18,488 nucleotides of DNA from Paracoccaceae bacterium (lineage in GTDB: Bacteria; Pseudomonadota; Alphaproteobacteria; Rhodobacterales; Rhodobacteraceae): the NCBI GenBank assembly GCA_003564655.1, contig PXES01000375.1:1-18488 (forward strand), written 5' to 3'. Position 1 is the stretch's first letter; every line of letters starts with the position of its first letter. The position numbers and the translations under genes were made by a program. Shown one piece after another: positions 13,969 through 18,488 of this stretch. The notes under the pieces are model-generated. The model worked only from the letters and a program-made list of their open reading frames with translations, ran no database searches and was not told the DNA's origin.

Positions 13969-15834
13969 ATGCTCACGATCGCCGACATCTCCTACTCCAT
14001 CGAGGGGCGCGCCCTCTTCTCGGGCGCCTCGGCGCGCATTCCGTCGGGGCACAAGGTCGGGCTGGTGGGGCGCAATGGCACGGGCAAGACCACGCTCTTC
14101 CGGCTGATTCGCGGCGAGCTTGCGCTCGAGGGGGGCAGCATCACCCTGCCCGCGCGCGCCCGCATCGGCGGCGTCGCGCAAGAGGTGCCGTCATCTGCGA
14201 CATCGCTTCTCGACACGGTGCTCGCCGCCGACACCGAGCGCGCGGGCCTGATGGCCGAGGCCGAGACCGCAATCGACCCCGACCGCATCGCCGCCATCCA
14301 GACGCGGCTGACGGATATCGACGCCTGGTCCGCTGAGGGCCGCGCCAGTGCGATCCTCAAGGGGCTGGGGTTCGACGCCGACGCGCAGGCTCGCCCCTGT
14401 TCCGACTTCTCGGGCGGCTGGCGCATGCGGGTGGCGCTGGCGGGCGTGCTGTTCGCGCAGCCCGACCTGCTGCTCCTGGACGAGCCGACGAACTATCTCG
14501 ACCTCGAGGGCGCGCTGTGGCTGGAAAGCTACCTCGCGCGCTATCCGCACACGGTCATCATCATCAGCCATGACCGGGGCCTCTTGAACCGCGCAGTGGA
14601 CCATATCCTGCATCTCGAGGACCACAAGCTCGCGCTCTTCACGGGTGGTTATGACAGCTTCGCGCGCATCCGCGCCGAACAGCGCGCCGTGCTGGCCGCC
14701 GAGGCCGCCAAGGTCGCCCCCCAGCGGGCGCATATGCAGAAATTCGTCGACCGTTTCCGCGCCAAGGCGTCCAAGGCGAAACAGGCGCAGTCGCGGCTGA
14801 AGATGCTGGAGAAGCTGCAACCCATCACCCCGCCCGCCGAGGCCGCGCGCCACGTCTTCACCTTCCCCGCGCCCGAGGAACTCTCACCCCCCATCCTGCG
14901 GCTGGAAGAGGCGGCGGTTGGCTATGGCGGCCCGCCAGTGCTGCGCGGGCTGGACCTGCGCGTCGACCAGGACGACCGCATCGCGCTGCTGGGCCGCAAT
15001 GGTGAAGGCAAGTCCACCCTCTCGAAACTGCTGGCCGAGAAGCTGGCAGGGACTGGCACGGTGACGCGCGCGGCCAAGCTGCGGGGGGGCTATTTCGCGC
15101 AGCATCAGGTGGACGAGCTGGAACTGGACGAGACGCCCCTGCAACATCTGCAACGCGCCCGCCCCGAGACCGCACCGCCGAAACTGCGCGCGCAGCTTGC
15201 CGGCTTCGGGCTGCTGGCCGCGCAGGCCGAGACCGAGGTGCGCCGCCTGTCGGGCGGGCAGAAGGCGCGGCTGTCGCTGCTGCTGGCGACGCTCGACGCG
15301 CCGCATCTGCTGATCCTCGACGAGCCGACGAACCATCTCGACATGGAAAGCCGTGAGGCGCTGGTCGAGGCGCTGAGCGCCTATTCCGGCGCCGTGGTGC
15401 TGGTCAGTCACGACATGCACCTGCTGTCGCTGGTCGCCGACCGGCTGTGGCTGGTCGCGGGCGGGCGTGTGACGCCGTACGAGGGCGATCTGGAAAGCTA
15501 CCGCGCCATGCTGCTGGCGCCCGAAGCGCGTCAGAATGCCCCCACCCCGCGCGAGACCCCGCGCAAGGTGGCCCGCAAGGCCAGCCGCGACGAGGTGTCT
15601 GCGCTGCGCTCGGAGCTGCGCAAGTCCGAAACCCGGGTCGAGAAGCTCGAGCAGATGCGCGACAAGCTGGCGGCGAAACTCGCCGACACGGCCCTGTATG
15701 ACGACGCCCGCGCGCATGAATTGCAGGTCTGGCAGGCGAAATACGCCGAGGTGATGGAGGCGCTCGACCGGGCCGAGGCGCTGTGGGTCAAGGCGCAGGA
15801 GGCGCTTGATACCGCGCTTGACGAGGCAAGCTAG
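13969..15834 (+). CDS. ABC-F family ATPase (YheS/Uup-like)
   Basis: This encodes a 621-residue soluble protein with two ABC ATPase domains in one chain and no membrane segment, as in ABC-F translation factors that act at the ribosomal E site. The first domain has Walker A GRNGTGKT (residues 34-41), signature FSGGW (147-151) and Walker B LLLLDEPTNYLD. The interdomain linker (about 240-310) is Lys/Arg-rich and helical. The second domain has Walker A GRNGEGKST (342-350), signature LSGGQ (427-431) and LLILDEPTNHLD. The C-terminus (about 520-621) is a charged coiled coil as in Uup and YheS. The ATG at 13969 begins the typical MLTIADISYS strand; the ribosome site is weak (GCAGG). The stop codon overlaps that of the gafA-like gene in a shared CTAG. 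Confidence 0.93.
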   Translation: MLTIADISYSIEGRALFSGASARIPSGHKVGLVGRNGTGKTTLFRLIRGELALEGGSITLPARARIGGVAQEVPSSATSLLDTVLAADTERAGLMAEAETAIDPDRIAAIQTRLTDIDAWSAEGRASAILKGLGFDADAQARPCSDFSGGWRMRVALAGVLFAQPDLLLLDEPTNYLDLEGALWLESYLARYPHTVIIISHDRGLLNRAVDHILHLEDHKLALFTGGYDSFARIRAEQRAVLAAEAAKVAPQRAHMQKFVDRFRAKASKAKQAQSRLKMLEKLQPITPPAEAARHVFTFPAPEELSPPILRLEEAAVGYGGPPVLRGLDLRVDQDDRIALLGRNGEGKSTLSKLLAEKLAGTGTVTRAAKLRGGYFAQHQVDELELDETPLQHLQRARPETAPPKLRAQLAGFGLLAAQAETEVRRLSGGQKARLSLLLATLDAPHLLILDEPTNHLDMESREALVEALSAYSGAVVLVSHDMHLLSLVADRLWLVAGGRVTPYEGDLESYRAMLLAPEARQNAPTPRETPRKVARKASRDEVSALRSELRKSETRVEKLEQMRDKLAAKLADTALYDDARAHELQVWQAKYAEVMEALDRAEALWVKAQEALDTALDEAS

Positions 15835-16895
15835 CCGATCATCAGATCGGCCTCGTCCAGCCCGCGATAGTGGCGCGACAGACGCTGCAGGCCGATGCGC
15901 AGCACGATCTTGCCCGACCGCGCCGACCAGCCCAGCGCAGTTTCCGCCGACTCGACCCCTTCCAGCCAGCAGCAGCAGCGCAACACCATGTCGCCCAGCC
16001 CCGGACCCAGATCCTGCAGCACCGCGCGGATACGCTGGCGCGCCGCGCGTGTGCCGGGGGATGCGATGTTGGGGCCGGGCACTGCGCGGGCCTCGAGCGC
16101 GGCGAGCACCTCCTGCGCGGGGCAGATCGCAAGCGCATCGAGCTGCGCCATGACGAAATCCTCGCGCAGACGCGCTGCCGCCTGCACCAGATCGTTGGTC
16201 AGGAAGGGCGCGCCCGACTTGTCACGGCGGCGGGCCAGCACGCTGACCGGACTTTCTGCCGCGCCGTAGCGGATGCGCCGCCCCTCACCCTCGGCTCCCG
16301 GCTCCTCGGGCAGGATGGTGACGAGGGCCGCGTCGGCGCCGCGCAACTCGGCGCGTCCGGCGGGGGAGATGACATAGCTCAGCACCCGGCCCTGGCTGCG
16401 GCAGGTGATCCAGTCCTTGAGCGCCATCGCCTCGGCCACGCAGCGATCCACGATTGCCACGCGTTGCGGCACGCCGCTGCCATCCTCGCGGGTGATCACT
16501 GCCTTGGGCATGTCGGGCGCGACGATCAGCAGCGTGTTGTCCTGCGCCAGATGGGCCAGACAGTCGCGCCCCGCACGCACGACATCGGCGGGGGCGTGCG
16601 GCTCGCGCAGGGGCGACGCGGCCCGCGCGCCATCCGCCTGTGGCGGGGATCGCAACACGCGGTCGAGCTTGCGCAGCGCGTCATCGACCAGCGGGTCGTC
16701 GCGGCGGTTTTCGAACCGGCGCACCTGGCGCAGGACGGTCGAGGCGTGGCAGCCATGGTCCCGCGCCAGCGCGCGCAGCGACCGGCCATGCGCCGTGTGC
16801 GACAGATACAGGCGAACGGCCTCGGGCACCCATCCCGGAAGTCTGTCAGCCGGAACGCAGTCGCGACCATCCGGCATCGCATTTCGAGCAGACAT
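15831..16895 (-). CDS. gafA: DUF6456 helix-turn-helix regulator, GafA-like (gene transfer agent activator)
   Basis: This encodes 354 residues. The N-terminus carries a helix-turn-helix (about residues 36-60: HGRSLRALARDHGCHASTVL, then RQVRRFENRRDDPLVDDAL), and residues about 205-345 form the DUF6456 domain, ending SGKIVLRIGLQRLSRHYRG. In Rhodobacter capsulatus the DUF6456 protein GafA (rcc01865) binds the gene transfer agent promoter directly, works with CtrA, and is itself controlled by CtrA and quorum sensing; assignment here rests on domain content, gene order and promoter structure, not on alignment. The ATG at 16895 is preferred; GGGAG lies 12 nt upstream, a loose spacing, and ATG 16877 is the alternative. 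The open frame to 17057 would cross the promoter and is rejected. Three consecutive Cys lie at 307-309. The 3' end overlaps the ABC-F gene by 4 nt. Confidence 0.82.
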   Translation of the reverse strand: MSARNAMPDGRDCVPADRLPGWVPEAVRLYLSHTAHGRSLRALARDHGCHASTVLRQVRRFENRRDDPLVDDALRKLDRVLRSPPQADGARAASPLREPHAPADVVRAGRDCLAHLAQDNTLLIVAPDMPKAVITREDGSGVPQRVAIVDRCVAEAMALKDWITCRSQGRVLSYVISPAGRAELRGADAALVTILPEEPGAEGEGRRIRYGAAESPVSVLARRRDKSGAPFLTNDLVQAAARLREDFVMAQLDALAICPAQEVLAALEARAVPGPNIASPGTRAARQRIRAVLQDLGPGLGDMVLRCCCWLEGVESAETALGWSARSGKIVLRIGLQRLSRHYRGLDEADLMIG

Positions 16896-16916
16896 TCTGT
16901 CGCCATGCTCCCTTTC

Positions 16917-16921
16917 GATTC
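16917..16921. promoter_or_regulatory. GANTC (CcrM methylation) site in the gafA-like leader
   Basis: GATTC on the plus strand (GAATC on the minus strand) lies 12-16 nt downstream of the predicted -10 of the gafA-like gene. GANTC is the CcrM target and, when methylated, part of the site recognised by GcrA. Such 5-mers also occur elsewhere in the window by chance. Confidence 0.4.
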
Positions 16922-16932
16922 CGCAACCTAAA

Positions 16933-16938
16933 ATTGTA
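16933..16938 (-). promoter_or_regulatory. Predicted -10 element of the gafA-like gene
   Basis: TACAAT read on the minus strand (5 of 6 consensus bases) would start transcription near 16926, about 31 nt before the ATG at 16895. No recognisable -35 lies 16-18 nt upstream; that position is occupied by the CtrA-like box, as expected of an activator-dependent promoter. Confidence 0.55.
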
Positions 16939-16942
16939 TTGG

Positions 16943-16958
16943 TTAGCGGAAGGTTAAC
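16943..16958. promoter_or_regulatory. CtrA-like box overlapping the -35 region of the gafA-like promoter
   Basis: TTAG (16943-16946), 7 nt, then TTAAC (16954-16958) differs at one base from the CtrA consensus TTAA-N7-TTAA. Read on the minus strand it is TTAA-N7-CTAACC, so the site is near-symmetric. It ends 5 bp from the -10 element and covers where -35 should be, the classic arrangement at CtrA-activated promoters. I noticed no other TTAA tetramer in this GC-rich window, which makes chance less likely. Confidence 0.6.
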
Positions 16959-17003
16959 TGTTTCTTGCATCGGCCAAGAATGCGCGTCAAACCCTAAGAC
17001 CTC

Positions 17004-17032
17004 TTCAAACCAGCGCACGCTACCCCTGTTAT
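17004..17032 (+). promoter_or_regulatory. Predicted promoter of the DUF6477 gene
   Basis: TTCAAA (17004-17009) and TGTTAT (17027-17032) are spaced 17 nt apart, each with 4 of 6 consensus bases. Transcription would start near 17039, inside the palindrome at 17033-17044, leaving a leader of about 56 nt. Confidence 0.35.
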
Positions 17033-17053
17033 TGTTGCGCAACACCCAACAAT
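17031..17053. promoter_or_regulatory. Nested palindromes, operator-like, upstream of the DUF6477 gene
   Basis: TGTTGCGCAACA (17033-17044) is a perfect 12-bp palindrome. It overlaps a second perfect inverted repeat, ATTGTTG (17031-17037) with CAACAAT (17047-17053), spaced by 9 nt. The two share the left GTTG arm, so a dimeric regulator could bind in two registers. It lies over the predicted DUF6477 transcription start and about 136 nt from the gafA-like ATG. The cognate regulator is unknown. Confidence 0.45.
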
Positions 17054-17094
17054 CCAATGCGATGATCCGGCGGACACAGAACCGGAGGATTGAT

Positions 17095-17457
17095 ATGAGC
17101 GCTCTGCCACATGATCTCGAAACAGCGACGCGGCCTCGCCTTTTGGTTGTATCGGCGCGCTACGGGCTGGCGGAGTATGACCGCGCTGCGATGCTGCCGC
17201 GGCTGCTTGGCCGCCCGATCGCCCCGGCCGTCAGCGCGACCGGTTCAGAACTGCGCGCCCTGGTCGAGATGGAGCAGGCGCTGGAGCGTGCGCGCACCCG
17301 CCACGATGCCGGGTGGCGCGCCGCGCGCCATGTCGCCGTGCTGACCGCGCTCTTGCACGAGGCGCAGCTTTGCCTGCCACCGGCGACGCCAGTGTTCCCC
17401 CTGCCCGGCTCAGACCGCGGCGCGCTGCGGGTCGGTACGGCTGAAGACGGCCTCTGA
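17095..17457 (+). CDS. DUF6477-family small protein, divergent from the gafA-like gene
   Basis: This encodes 120 residues. The stretch RPRLLVVSARYGLAEYDR followed by MLPRLLG (residues about 13-39), a Glu-rich helix (ELRALVEMEQALERARTRHD) and a closing ARHVAVLTALLHEAQL helix match my memory of DUF6477, a small family restricted to Rhodobacteraceae-type genomes. It is all-helical with no signal peptide or membrane segment. The ribosome site GGAGG lies 6 nt before the ATG at 17095. It starts 199 nt from the divergent gafA-like gene; a small gene beside gafA (rcc01866 in R. capsulatus, as I recall) was also implicated in gene transfer agent production. Its last 48 nt overlap dusA tail-to-tail. 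The biochemical role is unknown. Confidence 0.78.
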   Translation: MSALPHDLETATRPRLLVVSARYGLAEYDRAAMLPRLLGRPIAPAVSATGSELRALVEMEQALERARTRHDAGWRAARHVAVLTALLHEAQLCLPPATPVFPLPGSDRGALRVGTAEDGL

Positions 17458-18423
17458 CGCGGCGTCGATCACCTCGAGCCCCGCGCCGGGCCGGTGCGCG
17501 CGCTCGGACAGGATGCGCCGCCAGTGCTGCGCGCCTGGTCGCCCCGCGAAGAGGCCCAGCATGTGCCGGGTGATCGCCGAAAGCCGCGTGCCCTGTGCGA
17601 GTTCACGCGCGATATAGGGCCGCATCGCGTCAAGCACCTGCGCCGCACTGCGCCCGCCCGGCGCACCGAAAATCTGCGCATCGGCGGGCAGCAGCACATC
17701 GCCGGGGCGCTGATAGGCGGCGCGCCCGATCGTCACCCCGTCCAGCCCCGCGTCGAGGAAGGCCCGCGCCTGTGCAAGCGTGGTAATGCCGCCATTGATC
17801 GTGATCGCGAGTTCCGGAAAGCGCGCCTTCATCGCCAGCACAATGTCATGATCGAGCGGCGGGATCTCGCGGTTCTCGCGCGGCGAGAGCCCGGAGAGCC
17901 AGGCCTTGCGGGCATGGATGATCACATGGCGCACCCCGGCCCCGGCCACTGCCTCGAGGAAGGCGGGCAGCGCTTGCGCGGGGTCCTGATGGTCGACGCC
18001 GATGCGGCACTTGACCGTGACGCGCGCGGGGCTCGCTGCGATCATAGCTCGGCAGATCGCCGCGACATGCGCGGGCCGTTCCATGAGCGCCGCGCCAAAG
18101 CACCCCGACTGCACCCGGTCCGACGGGCAGCCGCAATTGAGGTTGATCTCTGGGTATCCGGCCTCCCATCCCAGCGCCGCGGCCTGCGCAAGCTCATCGG
18201 GTTCTGCGCCACCAAGTTGCAGCACCAGCGGATGTTCAATCGGATCATGCGCCAGCAGATGCAGCGCCCCGCCGCGTACCAACGCGGGCGCAGTGACCAT
18301 TTCGGTATAGAGCGTCGCGTGGCGGGTTATCTGGCGGTGGAAAAACCGGCAATGCCGGTCGGTCCAGTCCATCATCGGCGCAATAGATAAAGGCGCTGCC
18401 TCGGTGGCTGCGTTGTTGGGCAT
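17410..18423 (-). CDS. dusA: tRNA-dihydrouridine(20/20a) synthase
   Basis: This 337-residue flavoenzyme reduces uridine to dihydrouridine at positions 20 and 20a in the tRNA D-loop, using NADPH and FMN. The TIM-barrel N-terminus has SIAPMMDWTDRHCRFF (residues 13-28). The active-site motif NLNCGCPSDRVQ (94-105) carries the likely catalytic Cys99, followed by SGCFGAALM (106-114). FMN-binding elements include VKCRIGVD, IIHARKAW and the Gly-rich INGGI. The C-terminal helical tRNA-binding domain is complete, and length fits DusA (about 330). A GAGGAGA ribosome site precedes the ATG at 18423. The dusA 5' end is a known integration site for prophages, but I see no integrase or duplicated fragment here. 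The 65 nt upstream (18424-18488) show nothing clear. Confidence 0.95.
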   Translation of the reverse strand: MPNNAATEAAPLSIAPMMDWTDRHCRFFHRQITRHATLYTEMVTAPALVRGGALHLLAHDPIEHPLVLQLGGAEPDELAQAAALGWEAGYPEINLNCGCPSDRVQSGCFGAALMERPAHVAAICRAMIAASPARVTVKCRIGVDHQDPAQALPAFLEAVAGAGVRHVIIHARKAWLSGLSPRENREIPPLDHDIVLAMKARFPELAITINGGITTLAQARAFLDAGLDGVTIGRAAYQRPGDVLLPADAQIFGAPGGRSAAQVLDAMRPYIARELAQGTRLSAITRHMLGLFAGRPGAQHWRRILSERAHRPGAGLEVIDAASEAVFSRTDPQRAAV

Positions 18424-18488
18424 TCAGCGATCTCCTCGGCTCCGTCAGCATTCGGAACGGACCCGCAGTGCACACCTTACGCACACGA

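Noticed and set aside
14884..15717. 277-codon minus-strand open frame opposite the ABC-F gene
   Set aside because: It is a Gln/Arg/Leu-rich antisense shadow lying over conserved Walker and signature motifs of the real gene.
16896..17057. 54-residue N-terminal extension of the gafA-like protein
   Set aside because: It would cross the predicted -10, the CtrA-like box and the palindrome. The translated stretch does not look conserved, whereas the helix-turn-helix region begins soon after 16895.
18360..18488. Prophage or integrative element attachment at the dusA 5' end
   Set aside because: dusA is a known integration hotspot, but the gene is complete with its own ribosome site and no integrase, direct repeat or dusA fragment is visible before the window ends.

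Overview
This is a GC-rich chromosomal segment from an alphaproteobacterium, almost certainly of the family Rhodobacteraceae. The main evidence is a gcrA cell-cycle regulator, an aerobic-type cobaltochelatase subunit gene (cobT), a DUF6456 helix-turn-helix gene paired head-to-head with a DUF6477 gene, a short alphaproteobacterial SRP RNA, and a CtrA-like promoter box. I see no IS element, integrase, CRISPR array or tRNA gene. The coding style is uniform, so the window reads as core chromosome.

Layout. Positions 1-5757 (+) hold the 3' part of an XpaC-family membrane protein gene, telA, a DUF2927 lipoprotein gene, an SPFH/GYF protein gene, a zinc-ribbon membrane protein gene and dtd. The first five look like a conserved envelope or stress module of unknown mechanism. 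Positions 5839-8010 hold a TetR regulator gene (-), the SRP RNA gene ffs (+), a small periplasmic c-type cytochrome gene (-) and an orphan ABC-2 permease gene (-). Positions 8149-11134 (+) hold gcrA, an M24 aminopeptidase P gene and a DUF427 gene. An NADPH-dependent FMN reductase gene (-) follows at 11194-11784, then cobT (+, without cobS nearby) and an ABC-F ATPase gene (+) up to 15834.

The most interesting part is 15831-17457. The minus-strand DUF6456 gene resembles GafA, the direct activator of the gene transfer agent in Rhodobacter capsulatus. The plus-strand gene facing away from it encodes a DUF6477 protein. The 199-bp spacer between them is the most AT-rich and signal-dense stretch here. 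It holds a TTAG-N7-TTAAC CtrA-like box sitting where the -35 of the gafA-like gene should be, a good -10 (TACAAT), a GANTC methylation site just after the predicted start of transcription, and a separate palindromic operator-like site over the predicted start of the DUF6477 transcript. Both genes overlap their outer convergent neighbours at the 3' end (the ABC-F gene by 4 nt through a shared CTAG, dusA by 48 nt). With gcrA also in the window, this suggests a locus linking cell-cycle control (CtrA, GcrA, CcrM) to gene transfer agent production. That link is inference from known family biology and needs experimental confirmation. The window closes with dusA (-), complete at its 5' end at 18423.
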